A stretch of 64,000 bases of DNA from Symsagittifera roscoffensis (Eukaryota > Xenacoelomorpha > Acoela > Convolutidae): assembly GCF_963678635.1 (NCBI RefSeq), contig NC_087063.1, positions 13,271,006 through 13,335,005 on the forward strand, given 5' to 3'. The stretch's first letter is position 1. Every line of letters starts with the position of its first letter. The notes beneath the pieces were generated by a model. The model had not been told where the DNA came from and ran no database searches. It was given only the letters and a program-made list of their open reading frames with translations. Positions 29,610 to 42,315 of the stretch are shown in pieces. The position numbers were made by a program, and so were the translations under genes.

Positions 29610-30521
29610 TGTAACATTCGCTCGGAAGTACATATCGAACGAAAATAAAGCTAGGTTCTAAAACGACTGGCTAGCGTCTAAACACATCTCTACATGCTTT
29701 TCACCGTCTCTGCCAAAGCCAGTTCTTTTGGTGGTTTTCCTAACATCGGGTCGACAAAAACGTTACTGCTTCTGGCTTCGGTCAAAACACTCAAATTAAC
29801 TCAATTATTTGCAAGAATAGTGAGGTCATGGCTGGGTCTCAGTATCCCCAGACCACGAGGTCTTTCTAAAAACAGAGCTAGTACTATTTATTATATTACT
29901 TTTGTTTTTGTTCAGTAGATAAAAATCATCATATCCATCGAAGATGGATCAACCCTATCCCTCATTCCTAGCTTCTCATTCTCTGAAAATGAATCGGGAT
30001 ATTAATTAAATTCAACTCAGGACATGACCAGGAAGCTAAAAGCTTATATAAAACAGGTTGGGTTCTGGGCCCGAGACCCCTCCGGATTCTGGAATCCGGG
30101 AAAAAACGTCCTTATTTCTCTTAGGAAGGCTGGACACGTCGTCGCAATACCCTCCCTCGTTCATGTGAATAGCTCGGTAACGATTGTAGCTAACTCGGAG
30201 CGGTTTCTGACAATTTTCAGTTATAACTTCAATCTGTCGTTATTTTCTCGTAGTTGTCTTTACTGCAACTATTGTTGTTCTGTTTTTCTTCTGTTTTTTT
30301 TTGTCCCAAAATGACCGTTTTAGCATTTCTCAGATATGTGACGTCACAATTCGAATTTTTAAAAAATTAGCATGTCAGTCAACACCGACCCTTCCCGATT
30401 CTTCTAATCGTTCAAATAACGTCGCTAATCTGTTAAAACCATCCAGGTCAGATGTTCTTTTCTGGTCCATAAAAATCCGAATGCGAAACTGCATTTTCGT
30501 ACAATCTGGTCGAATGTCACA
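29610..30521 (-). repeat. 3' LTR of element B
   Basis: Minus-strand ends are TGTGACATTCG (30521) and GAATGTTACA (29610). It aligns in order with 39135-40018, for example tgtaacattcgc, ttttcaccgtctc, gctgggtctc, gatggat and aaaatg-ccgttttt. It is preceded on the minus strand by GTCCGGGAAGTA, matching GTCCGGGGAGTA before the 3' LTR of element C. Confidence 0.75.
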
Positions 30522-31357
30522 TACTTCCCGGACAGCCCGGTCAATGTCCTCATTGAGTCTTGTAGTCTTCATCAAAATGGTACAGTGTCATTGAACAGAA
30601 TTTATGAAATGCACGAAATCACTTTTATCCACCTCATATCAACTCACTGCAGAATATAAATGGCATCATACCACTCTATTATAGCCTTCCAAATTCTTTC
30701 ACCAATCTGCACTTTTCGGAATATACTTAAGGTAAAACATCTTTTTAGACTTCCAATGTCTATGTCCCAATTTAAAACTTTTTCTCCTAGGTTTAAAAAG
30801 TGTAGGAACGCAGGACAGTCCTGCCAAACCACAAACTAAAACTATCCTACTATGCTTCTTTCGTTCGGAAATTTAGTTGTTATTGGTCCTGAATATTAAA
30901 ACTAAGGAACTCTGTGGTTAGAAGGAACAATGAAATAATCTCCCTCTTAAAGAGATTACCCAAGCCTTTTATGTCACCACAAAGTGATCAGTTGTCCTAA
31001 TTGATTAAAAACAATCATGCAGGCTGGAATATTTTAATATATTCTCCACTCAAGCCTTTCTAAATAATTAGTAAGTGTCTCTAAAGCCACTAACTAAAAT
31101 CAAAACGCAAATTTATAAATGCAACAAATTCTTTAATCTTCAAAACTCAACTAAATGTTCTCTTTTCAGTTTTAATTGCAATTTTAGTTGCATTGTTTCT
31201 CATTTGAGTTTTTCGTCACATACAAAACAATTCTGAGTTTTAAAATCCTCTCTTTCGTCGCTTGTTTGTTTCTTTCTTTGTTCGTCGTTTAAAAGTTCTA
31301 AGACTTCTAAATTCTTCTAATTTTCTTTCTTTTTGCTTCTTGTTTTTCTGTCATTTG

Positions 31358-33720
31358 TCAATGCTCCATCTCCTCCTCCTGCGACATTGACTCCGCACTT
31401 TCAGTCTCTGTATCTTGCAACACGTCGGTAGCTATTCTGACGCTGCTGTAAGCAGTCCTCCAACACTTCTGCTCTTCTACTCTTTGTTTACAACAAGGTA
31501 GAGGGTCAACGTTAGATTCTCTGTTTCGGCAGAAGCTGTTGGGGAGGCACAACGTCACGTTTCTCTCCAAGTCTTCCTTCAACATCTCTTCTTGCTCCCT
31601 TCCGTCACATTCACTTGTTCTAGAAGTTCTCTTCACGACGGTGGTTACTGTATTCCGATGAGTTACAAAAGCTCGCTTGAAAGCTCCTGCTCCTATGTCC
31701 AGCTGATATACACTGTACACTCTGCTGTGGTTCGACATATGTTTCTTGGTATACTCTTACAACCATGCAGTCGTGTAGGCTCTAAGCCATGGCATCAGTC
31801 TTCTTCTGGCTCTTATCTTTTTCCTTTCCTTTTTCCTTTCCATTAGACAATCAAATTCCTGTAACAGTTCTTTCGTCGGCGTCTCCGGTCTATTGTTCTC
31901 CTTTACATGAGCTTCCAGCCATCGTATTGCCATCATAACTCCCACTATCACTATCGTTATGGGCTGTGATGAGTCTGGTAAACCCATGGAGAGCAGCTTT
32001 CCACAGTCCCAGATCAACACCAAATTACTACGTTCGAGGTACCATCCCACCGTGTTTGTAGCAAGCAATGGCAGGGGAACTCATCATGTGTTGACATGAT
32101 GCTCCTCCAATTACGTTTTCCCGAAGCTTCTAGTAGTGGTTCCACTTCCATCATCACTCGGTGGACTTCATCATTCTCATCTTCTGCATTGTAATCCGTG
32201 ACTGTTGATCCTTTCTGCTTCTGTCTTTCAAAGTCACTGAAGTTCCCACTGGCGTATCCCATGAACTTCTTTCCCAGTATCGATTCTAATTCCTCTTTAG
32301 TTTTCTCCGGAACTGCTGTGAACATTTTGCACAGTAACTCGTAAGGTTTTTCTGACATTCTCGCTAGTCTTCCGCATTTTGGCACTGAGAAGGCTTGATC
32401 CACGATCGTTCTCGTACTCTTCACATCCACCGCTACGAAATGCACTGGGTATCTGCTCTTGCACATTGGAGCTAATGTCGAACCCACCAAATATCGCGCA
32501 CCCGACGGTCTGCAATAAGTTTCACTGTGCCGGATGTTCATTTCCGCCTCGATCGCTTACCTCCACTTTCCTATGTGCTTTTCCTCAGTCTGCAAAACTC
32601 CTGGAAACACTTCTACACTGATGGCCGTGACCATCTCATGCATTTGTTCTAGATTCAATAGTGACTCTAAAGAATCAAACATGCTGTAGAATCCTAGTGC
32701 AGTCACTAAATTCACCTCGGTTCCCCCATGGCAATCTGCAATCAGTTCCGTTTCTGTTTTCGCCTTCATCACAATGTTCCCAAACAATATCATCAATTGC
32801 TTGTGTTGCTTCTCCAGGGTCTTTACGCATTCCAGACCTCCACAGATGTGACCTTCCAGTCCACAGACTTCTGCCAGACAACTAACAGGTTTGACCCAGT
32901 CCTCTGGTTCCTAAACAGGCAACTCTACCTTGTCCTCTCCGTTGCTCTTAGAGGCCGTTGTCATCAAATTATAGAAGACGTTCAGATCACGCAAGTTACA
33001 GTATGAGTTCAATTCCCTCTGCACATCTTGTGTCGCTTGTAATATCGAATACGCGTTGGGACTCGGTTACCATGATGGTTTCGTTAGTTCCCAAACTACC
33101 ATCAAACTCGTTCTAAGCAATTCGTCCGAGAATCCCAATCCAAACTCCACTCGGTTGTCAGATTTTGGCACTGAAGGTGCAGTCACCTTTTCTTTCAATA
33201 CCAGTCCCAGCTTGGTCTGCTGATTAGTGCGTTTCTTATCGTGCCGATTCTTGACGTCCAGAATCTTAGCAACACTGCTCGCTTGTAATCAAAGAAGCAA
33301 TTGCGTATGTCTTCTTTTATGAAGCGGTTGTACGCCATCCCTGTGATTCCGGATACGTAACCGTATGACTTCTTCCTGATCGGTCCCGTTAAGATCTTGC
33401 ATGGTTTCGTTCTTCTGAACCCCTTGCTCTACTCTCGCCCTCTTTAGCGGCACAGCTGCTCTAAGTTGTGAACTAGACGATGCAGCCTCGTTGTTCATTT
33501 CCTGATGCATCCTCCTCAATTCAGGCCTACGCTTGGTGGGCAAAGGCATCTCACCTGGTTGGTAGTTCCTCGAACTTCCCAATCCAGGCTCGTTCGCCAA
33601 TTCACTTCCTGAGAGAGCTCCGTTTCTCCACCTCATAACCCTCATTTTCGGGCGGTCTAGTATTCCTCTTTCTCCGTATGCTGCCATCAATAAGACTTCC
33701 GTGGGGCGGTCCCCACGGTT
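31358..33720 (-). pseudogene. Broken ORF3 of element B
   Basis: Several overlapping frames (33732-33289, 32796-32557, 32541-32014, 32068-31757, 31738-31358) together parallel element C ORF3 from its middle to its C-terminus. Matches include GITGMAYNRF to GVMGMAYNPF, LVTALGFYSMFDSLESL to IATALGFFSRMCGLQAL, VDQAFSVPKCGRLARMS to VDKAFSVPKCVRLARMS, and EPLLEASGKRNWRSI to EPLLEASGERNLRSI. The four-Cys motif is kept (SCLAEVCGLEGHIC then GGLECV, about 32880-32835). Frameshifts and stops break the gene, and its N-terminal third is missing. Confidence 0.8.
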
Positions 33721-33721
33721 A

Positions 33722-36080
33722 TTATGCCTCAAGATCCTTCATATTCTGTTTGTAAGCAGAACATGCGGAAACATGGTGGTCCATCGAGCCACAACTCGCA
33801 CAGGACCTCCTTTTATCCATGTCGTCGCGAGGTTTGTACCAACTGGAGTTCGCACCAGTGTTTGTTCCGCTGTAGTTGCCATAATTGCTGTAACGGTTTT
33901 GCGCCCTCGGTTTTATGAGCAAGTACTCACGCGACTTCATACCCAAATCATCGGGCGTGGGCACTTGGTCAAGCGACAGGGTGAAGTGTGTGGCTAGCAT
34001 TGTTTTTAACTCTTCACTCTTCACTCCATCCATGAACTTCGAGGCAATCGCTAAGTTCCGCTCGGATATTCTCTCATCGGGGTTGCTTCTTCTCCTAAGT
34101 AATTCAAGGTCGTCCAAAAACTTGTCTATGGATTCATCATCTCTTTGACGCCTCTTCTCGAACTTCACCATAGCCTGATGCCCTTGTACTCCAGAGCCAA
34201 AACGATTCAGCAGGATGTCAAATATCTTGCGAGCGCTGTCTCGTTCATTGGCCCTTTTCGCCATTACATAATTCAAGGCGGTACCCTCCAGGTTGCTTGT
34301 CAGTGCGCTGCGTTCCTGTTTCTTTGAGAGATTCTCTTCTTCAAAGTGCAAATTCATCACCTCTATCCAAGTATCAATGCAGCCGTCTGACTCGTCATTG
34401 TATGATTTCGGCTTTTTCAGTGTCCTTCTTGATCTCTCTCCTCTCTCGGTTGACTTCGAGAGCTTGGTGATGAATGTCTCGAGAGATATATTCAGAGGCT
34501 CAAACATCGAAGCATACATCGTTGTGTCCTGTGAGACCGTAGTCAGATCTGGGACCAATCTGACTTGTGGCACAGTGGGCAATCTTGTCTCCGGGGTGGC
34601 ATCCGTCTCCGGCGGGACCGAGTTCGTCCAACCTGGCCTCGATGGGGCTGCCCTGGGCCGCTTCCTGCTCCTAGATTCGTAATTCGCTCTCGAATTTTGC
34701 TGGGCCCCGGCATAGTTGCCTAATCTATCTCCATCATTCGCCTGGCGTGAGCGCTCCCTTGGGTTGGAACGCTCCTCCCAATTACTTCCGTTTAAGATCT
34801 CGTCAAGCATCCGCATCATCAGGTCAGATTTGGAATCTAACCTTTTTTCCAGGCTAGTCATCGTATGAGCATAGGTATTGTGGTGATCGCTCAACAATCG
34901 CTCTATTTCTCTTGTCATCCTAGCCTCTATTTCCTCTGACTCCCTGTTTGCCTGTGCCAAGCTCTCCGCCAGGCATGGATCGGTGTGTTGCGAATCAATT
35001 GAGCCTGATCGACTCTCGCCTGCGACTTCATGTGTGTCAGTTCATCTCGCAAATTCTCTCGACCCTGGTGAGCTCTCTCGTCAACTTGATCTATTCTTTT
35101 AGTCATTTCCCGTCGCAGTTCTTGCAGGCCTGTCATTACGCCAGTAAACATGTCACTTATATCGCCAGCCGCCCCCAATGTCGGGGTTAGCCCCAGAGAA
35201 GATGAGGTCAACTGCGGTTGCAGCCTGGTACTTGATGACGCGTCGCCCTTCTGCTTGCCCATCGACATCATCAACATGTCGAACGCTGAGGACGCTCCCA
35301 TCATTATCCCATCAGACATGGGCCTGGTCGGCGAGGCGGACAACGCCTTCCTGCTCATGTCGTTCCTTGAGCACGGCGTGAAGTTCACATCCGGGTGGGT
35401 TATCTCCGGATGATCATAACTGGAAGATAGACCTTCAGTTTGTAGTGACGCCATGGACTCATCGTACAAAGACTTCCAGCTTTTCTTGGCCTTCGAGCCT
35501 GTTTATTCTTCACTCGGACTTATACTCGACATCATCGCGTTCTTGCTCTGCTTGGCCAGGGATGAGTGGTTATTGGCCGGATGTAAAAGCTCTTTTCTCC
35601 ACTTATGACTCTTAGTCTCTAATTTGGACATTCCCCTGAACAATACTTGCTCTCGCGGCTCGACCTCGGAACGCTCCGAGGCCTCCTCCGTCCTCTCGAC
35701 TTCCGCCCGTCCGAGGTCCTCGCTCGGCTCAAAGTCGGGTCGAATAAGCGTTCGTTTCCTTTCGTGAAAGGAACCACAAGCGTTTCGCTCGCCTGTTTGG
35801 CCTCGGCGCTTTGCCCTTGATTGCCATCGAGGTTCTTCTCGCTTCTTAGTTTCGTTTCGCCCACTGAAAGATCAGCTTGACCTTTAGACGATTCGTTGTC
35901 AGCAAAAACGTCGGAAATGCTGCTAAACAAAGATTGACTACGCTTAGTTTTAAACTTTCGCGTGCTTCCCTTGCTCAGCCTGGGAATCTTAGTAGTCAAT
36001 CCTAGCGAGTCTCTACGCTGCATACTTTGTAATAAATAGTAATATTCGTACAATTTAATGGCGATGTACACGTAACGCAA
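33722..36080 (-). pseudogene. gag: Broken gag of element B
   Basis: Three frames are involved: 36080-35619, 35469-34927 and 34960-33722 (the last opens with a non-ATG codon, so it is a continuation after a frameshift near 34990). The last frame has a coiled-coil-like N-terminus, a capsid block shared with element C (SDGCIDTWIEVMNLHFEEEN, RFGSGVQGHQAM, KRRQRDDESIDKFLDDLELL) and one CCHC knuckle (CASCGSMDHHVSAC). Element C has two knuckles and a protease after this point; here gag stops (KDLEA) and ORF3 sequence follows directly. A likely Met start is near 36023. Confidence 0.8.
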
Positions 36081-36454
36081 ATAAGTTCAAGTTAATTTAC
36101 TTAATGTTGCCTACTCGACCTCGTCAGTATCAAAAACGTCTCTTGGATTTCTCGAGGATAATATTAGTGACTCAGCTAAAGTTACACACAGGGCCTGCTC
36201 AGTTTTGATATAATGCTAACTCAACCCCATTGTATAGTATAACAGTATCACAAAATTTTCACAAGATATAGTCAATACACAAAACACGATTGACAATCAG
36301 ATAAGAACTTCCTACAGGTGACAGCGACCTTTTGTCAGTATCAATTTACCGCCACACTCTTATCAAATCACTGCTTTGTTAAAATTAAACAATCTTTTGT
36401 AAAAAGGCAGTGATGTTTCAGGAATAGATCAATAAAACTTAGTTTTAAAGAAAA

Positions 36455-36795
36455 AGACTTCCCTCAATCGGAACACTCCAAAAGAACGAAGCCCAGGACA
36501 CTGTCTTCTCAAGTGAGTGTATATTTGCGTAATACACTCACCGAGGTCTTCTTTTAGGTGTCCTGCAATTGCCCGAGCTGTCCTATTAAGTAGCTCAAGG
36601 CAACCTCTGATTGAAAACTTTCTAAAGTCTATGAAAAAGCTCCCTCACACCCGGGACGCTCCAAGTGCACGAGAGCAGGGAACAATTTTTCTTCACAAGT
36701 GAGTGTGTATTTGCCTAATACACTCACCGAGGTCTTCTTTTATGTGTTCCCGGATTGCCCGAGCTTTCCTATTAAGTAGCTCAAGGCAACCACAC
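36455..36795. repeat. Two-copy tandem repeat, 186-bp spacing
   Basis: The block aatacactcaccgaggtct followed by tctttta, then tgcccgagct and cctattaagtagctcaaggc, occurs at about 36532 and again about 36718, with preceding sequence also related. It sits in the leader of element B. Confidence 0.8.
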
Positions 36796-36989
36796 AACCA
36801 AAATCACAATTAAAAAAAAATTGTTCGGGTACCTCTAACAGACCCGATCTAGAATCCAAAGTTGATCACAAATCTCCGGGTCAAATGGGCTCCCGTGATC
36901 CTAATATGCACGTCCGTTGGTAGTTGACCTTTTTTCCGATTCGAAATGGATATTCTAGTTGCTCAACTTGCCCCAGAAGGTACCCCTAA

Positions 36990-37370
36990 GCTTTCAATAA
37001 GGAGGGTTGCTAAGAGGCTTAAGTCACTCCGGAGGGTTACTCCAGAGGGTTGTTAGGACACTTAGCTTACCTCGGATGGTTACTTCGGAGGGTACCTTAA
37101 TCACCCAAGTTACTTCGGAGGGTCCCCCTAAACTCACTAAGGAGGGTCAATAAGAGGCTTAATATGCTCCGGAGGGTTACTTCGGAGGGTTCCTTCAAAA
37201 TTTCAACTTTTTCGAATATCACTTGGAAGGGTCTCCGAGTAGTCTCAGAAGGTGTCAAAACAAGCTAACTTCTTCGGAGGGTCTCATGGAAAATTTCCAC
37301 TAAGGAGGGTTGCTAAGGAGCTTAGCTGACTCCGGAGGGTTACTTCGGAGGGTTCCACCAAAATCAAGAG
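36990..37370. repeat. Short-motif repeat cluster (cggagggt)
   Basis: The motif cggagggt or aggagggt recurs about 15 times, often as ctccggagggttacttcgga followed by gggt and interleaved with taagaggcttaa. It occupies the equivalent place to the cttgggacag array in element C but with unrelated sequence. Confidence 0.75.
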
Positions 37371-39107
37371 AAAGGGTCATTCTGCCGCGATAAAGCCTCC
37401 GAATGCGGTGTAGCTGACTTAAAACCAGGTTGGCTGACACGGTCAACCTTCCCAGTATGATTAAAAGGTGATCTTACAAAATTTTCTGCCGCTCGGAGGG
37501 TTCCCTAAAATTTGGACCCTCCGAACTAACAAATTCTAAAAAAAATTTCTTTTCCGAGATTATCAACCCCAAAACGGTTGCAGTCCCGGAAACTGATTAA
37601 CAATTTCGACTTATGGTACCAAAATTATCCCAATCGGTTGGCTAGTCTTTGAGAAATCGCCAAAAACGCTTTCGTCAAAATGGCCTTTTTTCACCACCTA
37701 TATAGGTTCTGTAGGACTTTTTCGGCAATTCCTATTGGAAGTGCCTAAAAATTATTGAAATGAGCGTAGTTGCCCCGTAAAGCACTGGAACAATGCAAAA
37801 AACTGGACCAAAATTGGTTTGAAAATAAAAATTTGGCCAATAACTATCAAATTTGGACCCTCCGATTCCTTCCCTTTCCAATCTTTAAGTCGTTAGCTCT
37901 ATCCACAGAGCTAATCGGAGGGTTACTCAAAAATTTTTCTTGTAACCGATCACGTTATGATAGCACGCTTCTGACGCAAAATTTTTATTGCTCTAACTTC
38001 AAAAACTCAAAAACTCGATCCCCAAAACAAATTGACAAATTTCGGAAAATTATCAAAATTTTGATCAAAAACTTTCGTTTTTTCTAACATCTACTGAGTC
38101 CTTTTTCACGCGGTTTCTTTAGTCAGGGGGATCGAGCTACGTAGCAACTCCCTATAAAAAGCTTTTTGCTGTTCGGAAAAGCTCGGATATCCAAAATTTT
38201 GGGGGTCTGCAATATGGTCGAAAATCAGTAATTTTCGGAAAAATTGGGGTGTTTCTCGAGTCTAGATAGGAGATAACAATATATAGTAAGGACAATAATC
38301 TATTAGTAGTCGTTAATGAATATTACGATACCCTCCTTTGCACCAAAATACCCGAATTAAGACCCTTAACTCGGAAATTCGTGATCGATGGAGGGTACAA
38401 TCGGACCGCGCCAATCGTGCCCACCACCTCTTAAGTTTTGATGAAATAGTACTAAAATTGTTTCAACGATACCCAACAGTCGTTGTGGATGTTGTCCCTG
38501 ATGCCCCTGTTGAGTGTGGAACACGTCGGTAGGCTTGCCACTCAACCCTCCGGTCACCGGCAAAATCACCATTAACGTGCTTAAATACTCAAATTACACT
38601 CAAGAGAGGGTACCCAACCCTTCACCAAAACACACAATCTTTCTATCAGAAATGATATGAATCAATCTGAAACAACAACAACTAGTAAGGTCAGATCGCA
38701 TCTCGTCCCGAAATAACATATAAACTGTCACTTTATGTTTTTTACTGTTTTTGATCTTTTTTGGATTTTTTACTGGTTTTTGTACTTTTTTGTTTTCAAA
38801 TAAATTTGTTTTTGGCTTTTTCTTGGTTATACACTATTTTTGTTTGGTTTTACGCTTTCTCTTTAATTGTTTTTGGTCCTGGGACCTTGGGACAAGCGGA
38901 CTCATGACTTCCTACCTAACCCTCCGGCCCCCGGAGTTTTCAGTCTTAACTAAGTTAAAAAGCTAAATAGTACTAGGCGGAGGGTACGCACCTTCCCACT
39001 AGTCCAATAAAGGTCATTAAGGCCTCTAACTTGGGCATATGCCCGGAGCGGAGGGTTGGTCGCTGAAACGTTTGCTGATCATGATGGTCTCATGCCTTTA
39101 ACAGGCC

Positions 39108-39122
39108 CACCCAGGAGCGCCA
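39108..39122 (-). promoter_or_regulatory. Primer binding site of element B
   Basis: Minus strand TGGCGCTCCTGGGTG begins 12 nt inside the 5' LTR end. The same 15 nt occurs at the same place in element C. A TGG-starting PBS complementary to a tRNA 3' end is standard for LTR elements; the primer tRNA would end ...CACCCAGGAGCGCCA. I cannot name the tRNA. Confidence 0.7.
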
Positions 39123-39134
39123 TAAAAACGTCTA

Positions 39135-40018
39135 TGTAACATTCGCCCAAATACTACACAGCGACGTAGCGTAGAAAAAGTACATATTAACGACTGGCAG
39201 GCGTCAGTTACCTTAATTCCACTCGTTTTTCACCGTCTCGACCTTGCCAGTTGATTTTCTGGTCTGTTTGAGGCTAAGTAAAAAGTTACTATTTTTAGGC
39301 CATCAGTCAAACGACTTTTGATCAGCTTTCGCTTACATGCAAACACAACCACATAGCTGGGTCTCGGATCCTCAGACTACGTGATTGCTATTAAAAACAC
39401 GGCCCGAATACCCTATTTTAATATGTTTTTGGTGAAAGTCTATATTAGATCCATTGGGGATGGATTGACCCTTTCCTCTTCCTAGCTACTCATATTCTAA
39501 AATATCAAACAAAAACCGGTGTCAATGCAAAGTTCTATGGCATCAGAGTAGCTAAAAAATTAGTTTACTATAGTCTTTCACCAGATATCAGTCTCTGGGG
39601 GACCGAGCCTCCGTTTCCTTGATTTCCTCGAGATAACGTCAATATCTCTCCCAATTCGTGGCACGGGAGAAAACTGCTCAATATTCCTTCCCCACTGAAG
39701 CCTCCTTTCCCACTATCTTCTTCTGCTAAGGATCTTATCTTGCGTGATCGTCACGATAAGATGCTTCGTTTTTCTGTGTTAACGTGCGACTGTTTTTCAC
39801 TATATTTGCTGTTGTTCTGACTTTTTCAACTTTTTCAGTCAAAATGGCCGTTTTTTGTATTTCTGAGAAATATCCGTTCGACAATCCAAATTTTGAAAAT
39901 AGAAATTTCTAGAATATTTCCACCCTCCTTCGCAGCATTTTTTCGTCATTAAGGCCTTTAATCGTTTTTTCGTGTTTCGCCGGAAGGTTGCGCTGTGCCA
40001 GTCTGGCAGAATGGCACA
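39135..40018 (-). repeat. 5' LTR of element B
   Basis: Minus-strand ends are TGTGCCATTC (40018) and CGAATGTTACA (39135), matching the LTR ends of element C (TGTGCCAGTC, GAATGTTACA). Internal order matches 29610-30521 with many differences. Confidence 0.8.
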
Positions 40019-40893
40019 TAGCTTAAAAAGTTGATATTTTTTCTGTTTTTCTGCTCTTGGACCCATTCTGCTCCTAAACCATTCTGATTCTTGACTTGGC
40101 CACCCGATTCACTAACAATGTCTTAATCTTGAACATCGAAAAAGGTGACCGACCTTTTACTAGACCGACCGTTTACCAGAAAAATTTTAACATGAACATT
40201 TTACCCGACTCGATAAGCAACTCTGATTGACAGCTGTAATGAAGCCGCTTAGTCTGGTTGAAGACAATGTTTTCACAGTTTCTTAGCGAAGTTTTGTTTG
40301 CTGTAACCGCTTCTTTTAAGAATATGCATCTAATTTAACTTCTTTCTCAATTGATTATTGCATTGTGGTCTGGTAAAAGGTCGGTCTGGTGAAAGGCCTA
40401 GCCCCATCGAAGTAAACTATGCATAAGTTTGAAGAAGAGAAGACAATCAGTAAAAATGTTTTAACAGCAAATATGCAGTTTATGCAACAAAACGAGACTG
40501 TCAGTATAATAGTGGAAACTGTTATGAACTTTACTGCCTTTTTCTTTAATTTTTCCAAATCACGTAGCTCTGATATTTGGATACCAAATACAACATAATC
40601 GCAAACGGAAATGCGCAAATATTTTAGAATCGCAATTGGACTCCACCTAGGCTCAAAAGAATTTGTGAAAACATAGATGACGGTTTATTCAGTTCAGTTT
40701 TTGTTTTCTCAATCTGGTGGGCTTGATTACCAACCATCTGACTCTCTTTACTTGTATCCACGTTAAATTTTACTCCTCCATATCTAGAATTTTTTTGATT
40801 TTGACTTGAATATGCGATGAAGGGACTGCTGACTGTAACCTCGGTTACTATGACCTTCTGATTATTTTAAAAAAATATATATATATATAAGAA
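40019..40893. other. Host sequence with a small inverted-repeat element
   Basis: No gene is supported. It holds the MITE-like element at 40147-40386 and a (TA)n run (about 40876-40890) directly beside the PLE. Confidence 0.4.
40147..40386. mobile_element. MITE-like element with 20-bp inverted repeats
   Basis: gaccgaccttttactagacc at 40147-40166 is the reverse complement, with one mismatch, of 40367-40386. The 240-bp unit has no ORF. The arms continue imperfectly on both sides (second gaccga/ggtctggtgaaaggcc modules). Confidence 0.55.
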
Positions 40894-41215
40894 AGAATAA
40901 GAATTTTTTAAAATTGTTAATTCAAACGTTTTCGCACATTTTGTGCATCGTCAGGATATAAAATTTTTTATTTACAATAAAATGATCAAAGATCATGTAT
41001 GAAATTCAAAAAAAACATGTTAGAAATTTTTAACCAATCACATTCTTACATCTGTTATTACGTAATCATTATTTCATCGATTATGACAATTTCCATACTT
41101 TTTTCTTACTTGAGTCATAATTTTTCGATTTGAAGTTTTATCCAAACTGACATGTCAGTTTATTTTTTCAAAAATTGCAATTTTTAGTCATGTTTAAACA
41201 TGTACTATAATTTTA
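40894..41215 (-). repeat. PLE pseudo-LTR, 3' copy
   Basis: Matches 44691-45012 from agaataagaa to actataatttta with about five substitutions. The PLE stop codon (41205) falls within it by about 10 nt. Confidence 0.9.
40923..40955 (-). ncRNA. Hammerhead ribozyme core in PLE repeat, 3' copy
   Basis: Minus strand reads CCUGACGA, then UGCACAAAAUGUGC (a 5-bp stem II with a short loop), then GAAA, then ACGUUU with a possible very short stem III before the UUU cleavage position. This is the CUGANGA ... GAAA ... UH layout of type I hammerheads reported in PLEs with minimal stem III. Stem I is only partly paired (GA/UC, then AAUUUU/AAAAUU after an internal loop). Confidence 0.65.
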
Positions 41216-42149
41216 ATGTCAGCTCCCTGCTCCTGAACTCCTCGCGCGTGTTAATTCTGGGGCGTTCTTTCCAAATATGTAAGGCCTCCAGAGTGAGGAG
41301 TTTCTGTATGTTACTTGATTGATCTATAATCTCAGACTTAAGCTCAGCGCTCTTACCATCCCTGTCACATTCTCTCAAATGTTGCCCTACTGGCGAATCT
41401 TCCTTGTGATGTTCTTCAATCCGCGTGGTCAAATGCCGGACCGTTTGTCCAACATAGGTGGAATTACATCCACTACATGTGAGCTTGTAGACCACTCTGG
41501 ATTTCAAATCTTTCGCAAAGGGAGATTTAAGGGACGGTAGGCAAGTCTTGAGCTTTCTCGTAGTAAATATCACCGGCGTTTTGACGCAGTTTTGCAGCAA
41601 ACCACTCCGATGCATTACCCCGGTATTGTAATGTTATAATGGGTGCACTGACCTTTAAAGGATCTTCCTTGACTGATGTTACCGTTGTTCGTGTGTCAGT
41701 TTTTCGGTCGATGATCTTATTCAACGTTCTTAATACGACACCATCTGACCATTTCTCAGGGTATTGATTATCCACCCATTGTTCTTTATTAATCTTCATT
41801 GCCTTGTCAAAGTTTTCCCACTTCTAAAAATCCGATGAACAGTACCCTCAACTACATTGCCTTTATATTGCAATGGAGCGCAGCTTCTGAAGTTAAGGAT
41901 AGTCCCAGTATCCGTTGGTTTTTGATACCATCCACATGTTACCTTTTTTCGTGAGTCCACATTAATGTTCAAATCTAGAAAGGCTAAGTCTCCATTCGAA
42001 TCCGGATTTTCGATAGTGAATTGTAAGTTGGGGTGGATCTCATTAGCTGCTTTTAACACTATATCTGGATCCCCCTTTACCGTCCTCACCATATCATCTA
42101 CATATCTTAGGAACGCTTTGACACTTTCTGTTGGTTTTTCTTGATCTCG

Positions 42150-42315
42150 CTGCTCTTTACATCTCTTACAATACCAAACCATTTCTGAGATTTGCTCATA
42201 TTCTTTGTCGGATACATTACTACACTTTAAATGGTACCAATTTAAACAAGCTTCGCATTCGATCCCCTTACTTCTGTATGTTACCCTCCGCTCGCAATCA
42301 GGGCATAGGCCATTC
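42150..42315 (-). other. PHD finger insert within the PLE RT palm
   Basis: The eight zinc ligands (C4HC3) are all present with normal PHD spacing, and the aromatic W two residues before the His (NWYHLKC) is kept. PHD fingers usually read histone H3 tails. The insert sits after the motif B helix and before the catalytic YVDD, a position with no counterpart in the PLE RTs I know. Confidence 0.85.

Larger units (their letters stand above)
36081..39107 (-). other. Leader of element B with tandem repeats
   Basis: No gene. It contains a two-copy 186-bp tandem repeat (36455-36795), a cluster of cggagggt motifs (36990-37370) with further scattered copies to 39055, and a T-rich stretch on the plus strand (38730-38880) that corresponds to the A-rich stretch at 47580-47670 in the element C leader. 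Confidence 0.6.
29610..40018 (-). mobile_element. Element B: decayed LTR retrotransposon lacking pol, related to element C
   Basis: On the minus strand: 5' LTR (40018-39135), 12-nt spacer, PBS (39122-39108), a roughly 3-kb leader with tandem repeats, gag (broken, 36080-33722), ORF3 (broken, about 33720-31358), and 3' LTR (30521-29610). Gag and ORF3 are clearly related to those of element C, and the LTR ends, PBS and 3' purine tract match. Protease, RT, RNase H, integrase and the N-terminal part of ORF3 are absent. Gag runs into ORF3 within a few tens of bases near 33720. The two LTRs are diverged, so this is an old copy. No clear target-site duplication. Confidence 0.85.
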
